Notes under the pieces: model-generated
Database searches by the model: none
The model's input: the letters and a program-made list of their open reading frames with translations, nothing else
Told to the model about the DNA's origin: nothing
DNA from: Mesocentrotus franciscanus
Taxonomy: Eukaryota; Echinodermata; Echinoidea; Camarodonta; Strongylocentrotidae
Direction of reading: 5' to 3'
Length of the DNA: 64,000 bases
NCBI GenBank assembly: GCA_037976565.1
Contig: CP137668.1
Span: forward strand, 19,365,714-19,429,713
Shown here: positions 26,301-33,232 of the stretch, one piece after another
Layout: each line of letters opens with the position of its first letter
How positions within the stretch are numbered: the first letter of the stretch is position 1
Translations under genes and position numbers: made by a program

Positions 26301-27050
26301 CATTAATGCGGGGGCATATAAATGTACGGTACCAGTAAAATAGGTGAATGTTTTTAATAGAGAAATAATACAAAATTTGCCAAAATTGTATTTTTTTTCT
26401 TTTGGTAAAACAATGTTGAAGACATCCACTGTCAGTGCTCCTTGCAGATAATAACGCATCATTGTGTAGTTTCAGAATGGGATTATGCCTGAACTATGGG
26501 AAGCTGTAATAAACGTGGGGTTGAAGACAAACATAGCAGTTCTTTTTTAATGTTTTTTAATGACTTGCATGCAAATTTCATGGGATAAACACGAACATAA
26601 GACTGAACATGTTTTGTTTTACTTCATGTTTTTTGTTAAAGACAAACAAATGTAAAATTGAGAAAGTGCCAATTACTATGAAGAGGCAAGACGAATTGTT
26701 CAAAACGCAGTTTTATTGATACTGGACAAATTTGAACTCCAACCTTGCGTCACACAATGGTCACTTAAACAAAAAGAACCCACGTTATTGGAATTATGCT
26801 AGCATATCGGTGAGCATATTATTTTGGGGCACCCTGCTTAAAACGAATATTGCTTTGTTGGTCAAATACGAAAGAATATACGCCACGCTATGTCCAGCTG
26901 AAGCCAAAGTGGCGAATTTCTGTGTAAACTTGGCGTTCCTATAACTGTGAGCGCTAATATTAACACCATTGTAAAAAATATAATGACCTTGGAACAGCGT
27001 TTGGATGGTTGTTCCAAGTTGAACATTTTGATCCCCCATAATTTTATCAT
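4182..27050 (-). CDS. CHST15-like: Carbohydrate sulfotransferase 15-like gene (eight-exon model)
   Basis: This is a predicted Golgi type II membrane enzyme that moves sulfate from PAPS to a glycan, as in the CHST15/GalNAc4S-6ST family, which acts on chondroitin or dermatan chains. Exons: 27050-26882, 26142-25973, 17214-16986, 16313-16218, 12076-11923, 9599-9440, 5835-5691, 4369-4182. All junctions keep frame (phases 1, 0, 1, 1, 2, 0, 1) and have GT/AG ends. The sum is 1311 nt, about 436 aa. Visible features are a membrane anchor at about residues 22-38, the 5'-phosphosulfate loop LGITKCGTTEL with Lys155, the 3'-phosphate site TLREPVSRLYS (Arg268, Ser276), and a C-terminal GPML..TR..L.DFY..SNRELSELLGDDRFLW block typical of CHST15. 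It is shorter than human CHST15 (about 560 aa). No frameshift or internal stop is seen, so it is probably intact. The first exon is the weakest part. The exact acceptor sugar cannot be read from sequence. Confidence 0.85.
5691..5835 (-). CDS. CHST15-like: CHST15-like exon with the VFP-EQ-RLEDW segment
   Basis: The acceptor is TTGTCGATACAG (phase 0) and the donor is CTCG|GTAAGT (phase 1), giving 145 nt. It encodes LLLGLYNVYIRDWLGVFPSE, then LHIQRLEDW and LYSQLLNHLEL. Y-DWL-VFP-EQ-L-RLED is the conserved block after the PAPS-binding sites in this sulfotransferase family. Confidence 0.9.
6897..7280. repeat. (TAC)n / (GTA)n trinucleotide microsatellite, ~380 bp
   Basis: This is an almost uninterrupted ACT/TAC trinucleotide run with point interruptions and a CTG-rich 3' end (7198-7255), in an intron of the sulfotransferase gene. 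Long Ser- or Val-rich open frames across it are artefacts of the repeat. Confidence 0.95.
7455..8640. repeat. Dispersed repeat, copy 1 (intronic)
   Basis: Bases 7470-7930 match 13690-14160 in order: GATTC.ACCGAGACGACCTTG, TAAATACACATATCA, AATTCTCACGACGC-CTCGGTAACTTTA, a CCAGTATCAGG-GAC-ACCCC segment and AAGGCCTC. A further match (GACGTTCTCCTGT) appears at 8576 and 14188. Copy 1 is longer because a stretch with an (AT)n run (8329-8356) lies inside it. It is an uncharacterised interspersed element; no ORF is visible. Confidence 0.65.
8800..9270. repeat. Pyrimidine-rich low-complexity tract
   Basis: The plus strand is almost purely C and T in long runs (TTTCCTTTTCTTTCC type). Overlapping open frames rich in Phe, Leu and Ser come from this composition. 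It lies in the intron between the 9599-9440 and 5835-5691 exons. Confidence 0.7.
9440..9599 (-). CDS. CHST15-like: CHST15-like exon following the 3'-phosphate site
   Basis: The acceptor is GCTAACTGCAG and the donor is GAAGTG|GTAAGA. The exon is 160 nt, phase 2 in and phase 0 out. The split codon restores Arg and continues LYSQYLHFF, then SPEKFHLAAVKNIADYKDCL. R-LYS-Y-FF followed by SPE-FH and a Cys is the family pattern. It fills exactly the phase gap between the 12.0-kb and 5.8-kb exons, which supports it strongly. Confidence 0.88.
9749..10033. repeat. Two-unit tandem duplication, 143-bp period
   Basis: The unit starts TGTCTGTAAAGTGTACC at 9749 and again at 9892. The two are almost identical over 140 bases, ending AAAGGGAATAAAAA. 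The segment downstream to about 10100 continues with related GTGCATACGG motifs. Confidence 0.9.
10034..11204. other. Intron sequence, no gene seen
   Basis: Only short scattered motifs are visible: GCATACGG, and near-matching ATCACTCACGTATAATCACG (10420) and an inverse at 10990-11020, suggesting a weak inverted repeat of ~600 bp spacing. I see no protein-like frame. Confidence 0.4.
11205..11903. mobile_element. Foldback-like element with terminal TCAGAGGTAAAAATG minisatellite
   Basis: Bases 11205-11335 repeat AGGTAAAAATGTCAG units. Bases 11815-11903 carry the reverse complement (TTTACCTCTGGTATTTG, CTGACATTGTTACCTC, TTTGACATTTTTTCACCG). The outer ends CGGTG-(CCAGG)-TAAAAATGTC and the reverse of TTTTTTCACCG form a short TIR. 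The ~480-bp core is non-coding. One related end stands alone at 30107-30178. This matches foldback transposons, whose termini are tandem subrepeats. Confidence 0.7.
11923..12076 (-). CDS. CHST15-like: CHST15-like exon with the 3'-phosphate-binding site
   Basis: The acceptor is ATATTTTTCACAG and the likely donor is TCAAG|GTCGGT, which is weaker than the others. The exon is 154 nt, phase 1 in and phase 2 out. It encodes ADGSPTTAYDFGNWQEFF, then GPEFTVADILHLAQPHAKLI and ITLREPVSR. The DGSPT motif and LREPV-R are the substrate-side and 3'-PB elements of PAPS sulfotransferases. A foldback element lies directly beside its 3' end (11205-11903). Confidence 0.9.
12437..12800. repeat. ~235-bp tandem duplication, diverged
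   Basis: The order CAGTCTAAT, GGAAA-AATAAAGCAACAATGC, GGACACAG-TATTAG-AAAACCGTTTTGGTG and GATTTTCAGATAGAAAAA occurs at about 12437-12570 and again at about 12685-12800. The part between is GC-rich (CCCAGACCCTCCCCACGC). It lies upstream of the 12076 exon in gene order. Confidence 0.6.
12801..13689. other. Intron sequence, no gene seen
   Basis: A short (GT)n run is at 13531-13547, followed by a G-rich patch (13548-13567). I see no ORF or repeat structure beyond this. Confidence 0.4.
13690..14260. repeat. Dispersed repeat, copy 2 (intronic)
   Basis: This is a direct-orientation partner of the 7.5-kb repeat, with the same order of blocks and no insertion. The two are clearly diverged, so it is an old duplication or two insertions of one family. 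Confidence 0.65.
14385..14920 (+). mobile_element. TTAA-flanked MITE, copy 1 (full length)
   Basis: The element begins TTAAAGATACTATGTCCC and ends GGGACATAGTACCTTTAA, giving terminal inverted repeats of about 28 bp (with TTTGCAG-CA inside) and TTAA at both borders. The 535-bp body is non-coding but carries CGATTCGACAACTAATAGTC, also found in the other copies. TTAA target choice is typical of piggyBac and Kolobok; the exact superfamily is not resolved. Confidence 0.85.
16218..16313 (-). CDS. CHST15-like: CHST15-like short exon (32 codons)
   Basis: The acceptor is TGCTTCTTTCATAG and the donor is GTCACAG|GTATGT. The exon is 96 nt, phase 1 in and out. It encodes KKMPFASYLESRSAKMVELF, then DRNESLKNWLVT. 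The PF-SYLE position after the WW segment fits the family. The ATG inside is an ordinary Met, not a start. Confidence 0.85.
16712..16850. repeat. ~140-bp dispersed repeat, copy 1
   Basis: This pairs with 17906-18045: GGGTAGTGCGACTG, then CTGGAAGTAATGTT, GTAGG, CATGTGAAC, ACTGAAC-CATGTGCTCT and TAGTCCTTGACACGCGGT. The two direct copies flank the 5'-PSB exon. Confidence 0.75.
16986..17214 (-). CDS. CHST15-like: CHST15-like exon with the 5'-phosphosulfate-binding loop
   Basis: The acceptor is CTCTCTTTTGTTCAG and the donor is AACGA|GTGAGT. The exon is 229 nt, phase 0 in and phase 1 out. It encodes GLFEGLPDQFLPGYKSPC, then LRCLPYFYILGITKCGTTEL and LANHPQV, ending EVDWWALART. The Lys in TKCGTT is the expected PAPS-contacting catalytic lysine. 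LRCLPYFY-LG immediately before it is diagnostic for the CHST15 group. Confidence 0.93.
17906..18045. repeat. ~140-bp dispersed repeat, copy 2
   Basis: This is the partner of 16712-16850 in the same orientation with about 80% identity by eye. The copies lie about 1.2 kb apart around the 17214-16986 exon. Confidence 0.75.
18046..19104. other. Intron sequence with one SINE-like scrap
   Basis: No gene is seen. At about 18912-18980 the minus strand reads CCGGGTTCGAAACC after TCTCTTAACCGAAGAAAT, resembling a tRNA B box plus the AAGGGCACTAG segment common in marine SINEs. It is too short to classify. Confidence 0.4.
19105..21897 (+). repeat. Three-unit tandem array, 931-bp period, of a LINE 5' region
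   Basis: Units run about 19105-20035, 20036-20966 and 20967-21897 and are nearly identical. Each starts CCCTTATGCCTCCACCC, contains CAGGTTCAATACCTGG and a TACTACTACTAATAACAA run, and ends with an ATG frame starting MNIFPFYMLQDDDILFPSYD. In units 1 and 2 that frame runs into the next unit and stops after 63 codons; in unit 3 it continues into the LINE ORF. Units 1 and 2 share the coding variants DSHHTLDN and HADF, and unit 3 has DFHHTLDN and DADS. Units 2 and 3 share the non-coding variants (CAGGGTAATGTTTG, CAGTCGCACA). This pattern fits unequal exchange. Confidence 0.93.
21734..22440 (+). pseudogene. LINE (CR1/L2-like) ORF, endonuclease N-terminal part, decayed
   Basis: The open frame 21734-22135 ends its acidic N-terminal section with LMHFNIRSLSKNIEHMKSVI, the start of an APE-type endonuclease domain (N-RSL motif). 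After about 22105 a frameshift moves it to another frame: EAWLCNEPHTCFSTDGYNMA, then NRRGGGVAL, the usual E-W-----GYN--R--R-GGGVA region of such LINEs. Stops follow, and a late trace (PPNSYHDVF type) appears near 22350. The catalytic Glu region has drifted and the element ends near 22440. It is a dead 5' fragment, fed by the tandem array before it. Confidence 0.8.
22441..23879. other. Intron sequence, no gene seen
   Basis: Open frames at 22878-23087 and 23162-23356 show no recognisable family or splice context. A GCGC/CACGCG-rich patch lies at 23690-23760, similar in style to the 25.3-kb minisatellite. Confidence 0.4.
23880..24052 (+). pseudogene. Harbinger transposase, N-terminal fragment
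   Basis: The plus strand reads LLVLSSIRILKK, then KKRGRKRKARTMWVREWLSR, then RHVYGHFDQLLTE. A basic run followed by WVR-WL-RR--YG-F--L--E is the start of Harbinger DDE nucleases. The match stops abruptly at 24052, where a SINE-like segment begins, so the gene was interrupted or truncated there. It could belong to the same family as the C-terminal relic at the window start. Confidence 0.65.
24053..24422 (-). mobile_element. tRNA-derived SINE
   Basis: On the minus strand the head (24420-24350) has an A-box-like GTGGACGAGTGAA and a perfect B box CGGTTCAAGTCCC. The body follows (GGCATTAATGTCC, TTGGCAAGACATTGATC, CACCTGGGTGTTAAATGGG, GAGCATTCCAGCC-type blocks) and the end is an AATAATAATAG run (24053-24075 on plus). 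This block order (tRNA head, GGCAAGACA, GGGTGTTAAATGGGTACC, microsatellite tail) is common in echinoderm and mollusc genomes. The tRNA head is not a functional tRNA; its acceptor stem is not closed. Confidence 0.7.
24423..25289. other. Intron sequence, no gene seen
   Basis: It is AT-rich with no protein-like frame or clear repeat. Confidence 0.4.
25290..25700. repeat. GCGCA / CACGCA degenerate minisatellite
   Basis: Short copies of ATGCGCA, GGCACGCATCGG and CTATGCGCAAACTATGCGCAAA are scattered on both strands over 400 bp. GTTCACGAAGTGTTCACGAA sits at the centre. The right border reads GTGTCAACGGGGCATTA. The design resembles the AAAGCGTG block at 1134-1680, another non-autonomous element with minisatellite innards. 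It lies just upstream in numbering of the 26142-25973 exon. Confidence 0.6.
25973..26142 (-). CDS. CHST15-like: CHST15-like upstream exon (stem region)
   Basis: The acceptor is CGACATTTATACAG and the donor is AAACCA|GTAAGT, a near-consensus match. The exon is 170 nt, phase 1 in and phase 0 out, matching the next exon. In the chosen frame it ends RLRNISDTYIPRILYKLAKP and joins GLFEGLPDQFLPGYKSPC, as expected before the catalytic domain. A second open frame through the same bases would give phase 2 and fail to join. Confidence 0.7.
26882..27050 (-). CDS. CHST15-like: CHST15-like candidate first exon with signal anchor
   Basis: From ATG at 27050 the minus strand encodes a short basic N-terminus (MIKLWGIKMFNLEQPSKR), then a hydrophobic stretch (VIIFFTMVLILALTVIG), then a polar segment. 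That is the layout of a Golgi type II enzyme. A possible donor TGGC|GTATAT leaves phase 1, which the 26142 exon needs. The donor is not strong, and the upstream frame stays open for some codons, so the true start may differ. An overlapping minus-strand frame is also open, so this exon is only likely. Confidence 0.5.
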
Positions 27051-27389
27051 CCTGTTTCGGATCTCCCTGGAACTTTCTCTAATCTGTGTAGCTTATTTTT
27101 GTGCTGTTATCAAAACCAACCTCATGTAGAACGAGATTTCCCCCTTAAAAGAAAAACAAAAAGAATGAAGTCATACTCCAAGTTTTCGGGAATCCCACCA
27201 ACGTAGCTCCACAAATTACCAAAGCTATGGCAAAGCCACCGAGTGCCATCCTTGATTTCTTCCAAAGAAATGCCATTCTACAGATAAAATAGTAAAAATA
27301 ATGATTCAATGGTAAAAATGATCATAGGCCTAATAATAATATTGATGATAATGATGATGATTTTAATTATAACATTTAATAATATCTAG

Positions 27390-27690
27390 AACTACAATCG
27401 TATCAGGACGACATGCATACATTGATGCCCGTATAATGTACGTCGCGGATGAAAGATCATTTCTCGAACTATCAAGAGCAGTTTGTTAGAAGTCTGTAGC
27501 GTCTCGGATAGTGGAGATATGTAGGCCGAAAGAAAGGCCTCGAAAATGCATGAAACAAGAGTTAGGTGACCTTGATGGGATGCTAGAGAATATGCCTACG
27601 AAGTTTGAAAGGAGTCGGGATAAAGGAAGGGACCTAGATAAGGCTCAAAATCACTGCGTGCAAAACGAATGGGATTTTAGTGAAAGAAGA
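27390..27690 (+). repeat. Repeat family A, fragment
   Basis: This matches the 49.4-kb block: CAATCGTATCAGGACGACATG, ATTTCTCGAACTATC-AGAGCA, TAGTGGAGATA-GTAGG, GAAAGAAAGGCCTC, GGTGACCTTGATGGGATG, GCCTACGAAGTTTGAAAG and CACTGCGTGCAAAACGAATG. It is non-coding in every copy. Here it directly abuts repeat family C (27728 onwards). Confidence 0.75.
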
Positions 27691-27727
27691 ACATTTCTTT
27701 ATAAGCTTGACACAAATGGCCTTTCTA

Positions 27728-28340
27728 TGGTGGCCCTGAAGGGACATCGCAAATAGACGAAATCGCCAATTATTGGCGACGAGATTGGCGACGAAATTCA
27801 CGATATCGTCAATTTCGTCGTATATAATTGGCGATAAAAATTCACGACAGTCGCGAATAGACTAAATCGCAAATTATTCACGACGAAATTGGCGATAAAA
27901 TACACGACGTCGTCAATTTTATCGTGAATAATTGGCGATAAAATACACGACGTCGTATATTTTATCGTGAAAAATTGGCGATAAAATTGACGACGAAATT
28001 CACGCCTGACTTGCTTCGTCCCCAATTACGTCGCGAAATTATTTTACTTGCCTAGGCGGTACCCAAAACCAGCCCCCTGAAGACGATTATTACGAGACGT
28101 TTTCACCATGATTTCTGTGAAAATGGTAGGTTTTAACTTCACATTATGCTCTATTTGTATTTTATCTTTGACAAGATAGTGATAAAGACAATTTTACAGC
28201 GGAATAAGTACCCTGTAGATCTATGCATGCATGCAATTGATAGTTGATCTAGATCTATTTAACATTAAATTGTCCAGTTGCAAGTTAATGCATTGTCCCA
28301 TACGTTTACTTACATGTTGTAATATCCATAGCCATTGCAA
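27728..28340 (+). repeat. Repeat family C with self-complementary GGCGA/TTCACGA body
   Basis: The left border is ATGGTGGCCCTGAAGGGACA. The body (27750-28015) alternates GGCGAYAAAATT, TTCACGA and ACGACGTCGT blocks on both strands. The right part (28060-28340) has CCTGAAGACGATTATTA, GAGACGTTTTCACCA and TTAATGCATTGTCCCATAC. An inverted copy with the same three parts is at 45785-46272. Confidence 0.8.
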
Positions 28341-28550
28341 ATGCAATACTGCCAATAGCAATTTAAACAAAAGTCGATGTAAAACTAAAAACTAGTAATA
28401 CTTAAGCTAGCAGCAGCTATATAGCAGAAGTAGCATCTACGAATCAGGGGTGACTTGTTTACTAAATAAGCTTAGATCTACAAATACGATTCACAGGGTA
28501 ATTTACGATCTGGCTTAGCCTAAGTTAGACCTTAGACGGCTTATTTAGAG

Positions 28551-29309
28551 CTAGACCGAAGATTTCTGTCTCTTTCGTTCGTTAGCCTCTGATTTGGGTA
28601 GGGTCGGCTCCTCTCTTTAGAGACAGAAGCCGACCATAGGCGCTCCTGTGAAAACATTTTGGCCATTTATGGCCAAAACTCTTGCCCAAAATACTACATT
28701 TTACCCGATGCATTTATTATTGTTAATTAGGCCTAGGCTAAACTACATCGGTTCCACTTACCAGATTGACTGTATGATGCATTTAAGGGTCTTTTTCTGG
28801 ATTTTCATCGCCGAAAACTACATTTTACCCGATGCATTTATTATTGTTAATTAGGCCTAGGCTAAACTACATCGGTTCCACTTACCAGATTGACTGTATG
28901 ATGCATTTAAGGGTCTTTTTCTGGATTTTCATCGCCGAAAATGAGCTCCGTGTTGAAATTCTTGCAGCCGTATTTTAAACTGTTACTGTCAATGGATGAC
29001 GTCATCTTCCTTCATGCGCAGTAACAGTTTAAAATACGGCTGCAAGAATTTCAACACGGAGCTCATTTATCGGCGATGAAAATCCGGAAAAAGACCCTTA
29101 AATGCATCATACAGTCAATCTGGTAAGTGGAACCGATGTAGTTTAGCCTAGGCCTAATTAACAATAATAAATGCATCGGATATGCATCGGGTAAAATGTA
29201 GTATTTTGGGCAAGAGTTTTGGCCATAAATGGCCAAAATATTTTCACAGGAGCGACCCTACCCAAATCAGAGGCTAACGAACGAAAGAGACAGAAATCTT
29301 CGGTCTAAG
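28551..29309. mobile_element. ~760-bp foldback (long inverted repeat)
   Basis: The left arm (28551-28988) and right arm (29019-29309) are reverse complements with few mismatches. The inner 47 bp (28942-28988 and 29019-29065) pairs perfectly. The loop is 30 bases (28989-29018) and contains GATGACGTCATC, a perfect CRE/ATF-type palindrome. The left arm carries an extra direct duplication of 124 bp (28694-28817 repeated at 28818-28941) that the right arm lacks. Its outer end (CAGAAATCTTCGGTCTA) recurs near 29790-29822 as a partial copy. There is no ORF. It is a non-autonomous foldback element or a hairpin-forming locus. Confidence 0.9.
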
Positions 29310-30106
29310 TTAGAGCTAGATCTAGATCTATAATTAATAGTATTAATAATACTAGATGTAGAGTCTAGATCGACATCATGATCATGTAGCTGTAGATCTA
29401 GTCTATAATAAATTATAGGTCTATTCTTATAGAAGAGTCAACATCAGCCAAGTCTTCAACACCAAAGTTTGGAGCTACATGCAGAATGACCACTCAGCGC
29501 AGCTGTACACAGGCGGGCTAGAGCGTCGATGTAGCTCAACTTCATCTAAAATTAGATGTCTGCAACCCCTGTATTTTTATGCGCACCTTTTATTTTAATT
29601 TTGAATCTGCACCCTCAGTTGTGATGTTTTATGACAGTTTGCGATGCCACGGAAGTCTGGACGTCTATACCAATTGGTCCTGTCCAGTACCACCTTAGAT
29701 GTAGATGTAAGTCTAGATCTATAATATCTATAGGTCTATAGAGTCTAGTCTAGAATCTACCTAGAATCTACCTAGATATAGACCAAAAATTTCTGTCTCT
29801 TCCGTTCGTTAGCCTCTGATTTGGGTGGCTTATTCCGAATGGTCGGGTGGGGTCGTGGTGCGTCGCGTTAACTTGAACGCGACCATTCGTCCAAAGCCCC
29901 GGTTTTGCCAAAAGGGTGCGTTAATTTTTTTAAAGATGGAGAAGCAGAACTATCCGTTTATCGTACTTTTAGGTTGCTTGAACTATTTTTATTATTGAAA
30001 CTGTTTCACACAAAATAACTACGTGAAGTCAAACTCAGAAAGACACGAACGTGGACACACACGAATGCACACGCACATAAGCCCATGCATACAATCATAC
30101 AGGTGT
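29310..30106. other. AGATCTA-rich repeats and partial foldback end, no gene
   Basis: Short TCTAGATCTA motifs recur from 29325 to 29780. At 29785-29822 the sequence TTTCTGTCTCTTCCGTTCGTTAG repeats the outer end of the 28.55-kb foldback. No gene is visible. Confidence 0.55.
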
Positions 30107-30178
30107 CAAGTAAAAATACCAGAGGAAATAATGCCAGAGGTAAAAATGCCAGTGGAAAAAATGCCAGAGGAAAAAGCT
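30107..30178 (+). repeat. Solitary end of the TCAGAGGTAAAAATG foldback family
   Basis: AGGTGTCAAGTAAAAATACC is followed by four AGAGG-AAAAATGCC units, matching the left terminus of the 11.2-11.9 kb element. No partner end is seen within about 1 kb. Confidence 0.6.
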
Positions 30179-30363
30179 AGATCCGCCCCTGGGACGATGT
30201 AAGCTAGTGTATTTCAGGTGTGTGTGTGTGTAAGTTTGATTGTGTTTGTAGACTATACTATATAGCGGCCGGTCTTATCATGAGGGAGATGGGAATGATT
30301 TCTTTAATTAAGTATTATCAAATTTCCTTCCAAGGTATGCATCAGATTGCATTATTTCGAGTC

Positions 30364-31596
30364 CAGGCGCGGATCCAGGGGCCAGGGGCCTTGCCCCCCA
30401 GCAAAAAGAGAGAAGAGAGAAAGAAGGGAAAGGGAAAGAGGAGAGAAAGGGAAAGAAAGAAGAGGAAGAAGAAAAGAAAAGGGGGTAAAGAAGGAGATCG
30501 GGGGCCGAAAGGGCCTTGCCTCCCAGGCTGTTGCCGCCAACCCCAATAAAAAGAGAGCTAAAAGGGAACAAACAAGAGGAAGAAGAAAAGAAAGGAAGGT
30601 CAGTTGCGATTAATCCCGCCAACAACGTGTGGATTGGCCGAAAGGCCCTTGCCTCCTTCCCCCTCCCCCCCAGCAAACCTAAAAGAGAGAGAAAGAAGGG
30701 AAGGAAAAGAAGAAAAAAAGAGAAAGAAGAAAGGTAGGGGTGATCAGTGGCGTACTGACAGGGGCTTGGGGGCTGCCCCCAAATAAAATTCAAAGGTGGT
30801 TTATTTCTAATTCGATACCGGTGATTTACAAATGTTGCTGAAATGACGATATTTTCGAGATTTGTCCTCACTTTTTAGTAAATTATACTTTTTTATGCGT
30901 TTGTTGGAAATGACAAATTCCTAAATTTACAGTCAGGCAAGAAATATGCTTATTTAGATGCCTACATGTCAGGGCCCGGAACAGCGGGCTCGAGCCTCGA
31001 GCCCCCTACACTTTTTGTGAAAAAGTATATTAGAGAGAAATAGAAAGAGAGAATAGTGACCTGCCAGTGTCACAAAATAATGAGGTATCAAAATATGCTC
31101 ATCTGACTGTGAATAAATGCCTAAAACCCCTGAGCTTCCGGGGGCTCCGCCCCCTGGACCCACTCAATGGCCCTAAAGCAGTCCCCTGGATGCTCATCTG
31201 ACCGTAATTTATTGCCTAAAACCCCTGAGCTTCAGGGGCTCTGCCCCTGGACCCCACGCCAATTAGTGACCTGCCAGTGCACAAATAAGGTATCAAAATA
31301 TGCTCTTCTGACCGTAATAAATGCCCATACCCCCTTCCGAGGCTCCACCACCAGGGCTTTGCCCCTAGACCCCACGCCAATTTACGCTACGCTCTACCTG
31401 ATCGTAAATACTTTCGCCTCCCCACCTACCTTGAAAACGTTCAGCGGGGCCTGCATGTAGAGTGGGGTGATGCAGATTTTTGTCTGTCCCCCAAACGTTT
31501 TTGCTCATTACGCCACTGCTGGTCACCGTTACGTACCAATATTTGGCTCGCATAATTTCAAATTTGGGCCCCTAAGAAATCCTGGATCCGCGCCTG
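30364..31596. mobile_element. Composite element with CAGGCGCGGATCCAGG ends
   Basis: The outer terminal inverted repeats CAGGCGCGGATCCAGG (30364) and CCTGGATCCGCGCCTG (31581-31596) frame 1.23 kb. Inside, 30400-30740 is a purine-rich tract. A second element begins CAGTGGCGTACTGACAG at 30745 and ends ATTACGCCACTG at 31518, so one transposon appears nested in another. The inner part repeats ~115-bp units (CTCATCTGACCGTAA, AAACCCCTGAGCTTC, CTCCGCCCCCTGGACC). Long open frames here are composition artefacts. No transposase is encoded. Confidence 0.8.
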
Positions 31597-32460
31597 CCCC
31601 CTGCGGTGCTCCGCTCCTCGCAGTTGTGCCACGCCCCAATCCGTTGACCATATACGTACCACTTTAAAATTCCTTTCGACGCACCTGTTTACACCATGAT
31701 ATTTATTTAGATTTTTTAAATTGTATTATTGGTAAGTTTAATGGAGTTCCTTATGTGAATGCTGCCCGACCATCACTAAAATTTGACCTAACCGGGCATC
31801 ATCTTGTAAGTCCGGCACAGTACATAACAATAATATATTTCATTCATGCTTAGAGGGGGATCGATCCCCAAAGAAGGACGGAGCCCCAGGCTTCTGAGGG
31901 GTCACCATAGAGTTGAACGGCCGTGCCATTAGACTTCATTCATGCTCGGAAGGGCTCCCAATTAATGGTGAGACATGCAGAGCCTCCGGGCTTCAGAGAT
32001 ACATGGAGGGAACTTTAAATAGATGGGCAAAGTACCCGGTCTTATGATATGCTGAGAGGGGGTTCTCTAAAAGGGCGGTGCCCCTAGACTTCATTCATGC
32101 TCGGAAGAGGCTCCCAAAGAGATGGACAAATGGGCAGAAAGTGCAAGATTGCCCCTGAATTAATCAAGCCCCTCCCCATTCCATCCCATTTATATAGAAC
32201 CTGTCTTAAGCAAGCCCCCTCCCCTGGCTACGCCAATCATAAAATAATTATAGTTCGCTTTTCATTTAATAATATAGAACCGGTATTAAGCAAGCAAGCC
32301 CCCCCATTCTCTTCCCCATTGGCTACGCCATTCACAAACGAGAGTTTGTTTTTCTTTTCACGTTATTAAGCAAGCACCCCTCGGACCCCCTTCCCTCCCT
32401 TGGCTACGCCAATCAGATAGTGTAGTTTGTTTTTATTTTATTTTTATTAAGCACATCGGA
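31597..32460. repeat. Degenerate tandem repeats (GGCTACGCC and CATGCTCGGA types)
   Basis: From 31840 to 32110, TTCATTCATGCTCGGAAG-GGCTCCCAA recurs about three times. From 32195 to 32425 an ~85-bp unit (TTAAGCAAGCCCCC, TTGGCTACGCCAATCA, AGTTTGTTTTT) recurs about three times. No gene is seen. Confidence 0.6.
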
Positions 32461-33232
32461 CTGAGCTCTGCCGATCCGATCAACTGATCCGATCATCAAA
32501 GTCAGTTTAATACAGCATTACGGTTTACCACTTGGCAAAAAAAAGCTTTAAAACTTCTTTATTCTGACCTCAAGTCTAAAAATGTTTATGATTACAGCTA
32601 GAGCTTGACCTGCTTGACACATGACCATGTGCCAAATTTGAAAGTGGTTGATTGAATAATAAAGAAATTAGAGCCTAGTCTATGGCTATATGGGCTTCCC
32701 TATTAGCTTGGGCCTGGCTAAGGCCTTAGGGTTAGGCTAAGCCTGGCTTAGCCTTTATGCTTAAGTTTAACTTTTTGTTAATGCCAAAAAGAGTCGAAAT
32801 ACGCTTTGGGGGCCAAAATTCTGGACGCGAGCACAAATAAGTTCTGTCCACTACAATTAGTTGTAGTTCCTTATTGATTTTCAGCTAAAAAACCTCTTTT
32901 TGACGAAATAATCGACGAAAGAAATTTAACTGAACTCTCTCCATCTCTCTCAGCTTGCGATCGATATCGATATCCACCATACTAGTACCACGTATACGTA
33001 CGCGACGTACGTACATAACAGGCGCGCGCTGTTGGCATGGGACTCTGAATGCGTACATTTGTAATATGTGCATATGTGCATCTGTGAATTTGTGATTATA
33101 TGAAATTCATTCAGTGTGTGTTTTTTTCGGGGCTTAAATGAGTAATATTTTGTTGGAATAAGCAAATAAAAAGATGACCTTTTTATTTTTAGGCAATTAC
33201 ACTACAAATAGAAATAGATCTAGATTTATCGC
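32461..33232. other. Intergenic stretch, no gene seen
   Basis: It contains TTAGGCTAAGCCTGGCTTAGCC-type palindromic runs (32728-32750) and an ACGTATACGTACGCGACGTACG patch (32992-33013). No coding frame is credible. Confidence 0.4.

Noticed and set aside
30308..30871. 187-codon minus-strand frame and several Lys/Arg/Glu-rich plus frames
   Set aside because: They lie in the purine-rich core of the composite GGATCC-end element; composition artefacts.
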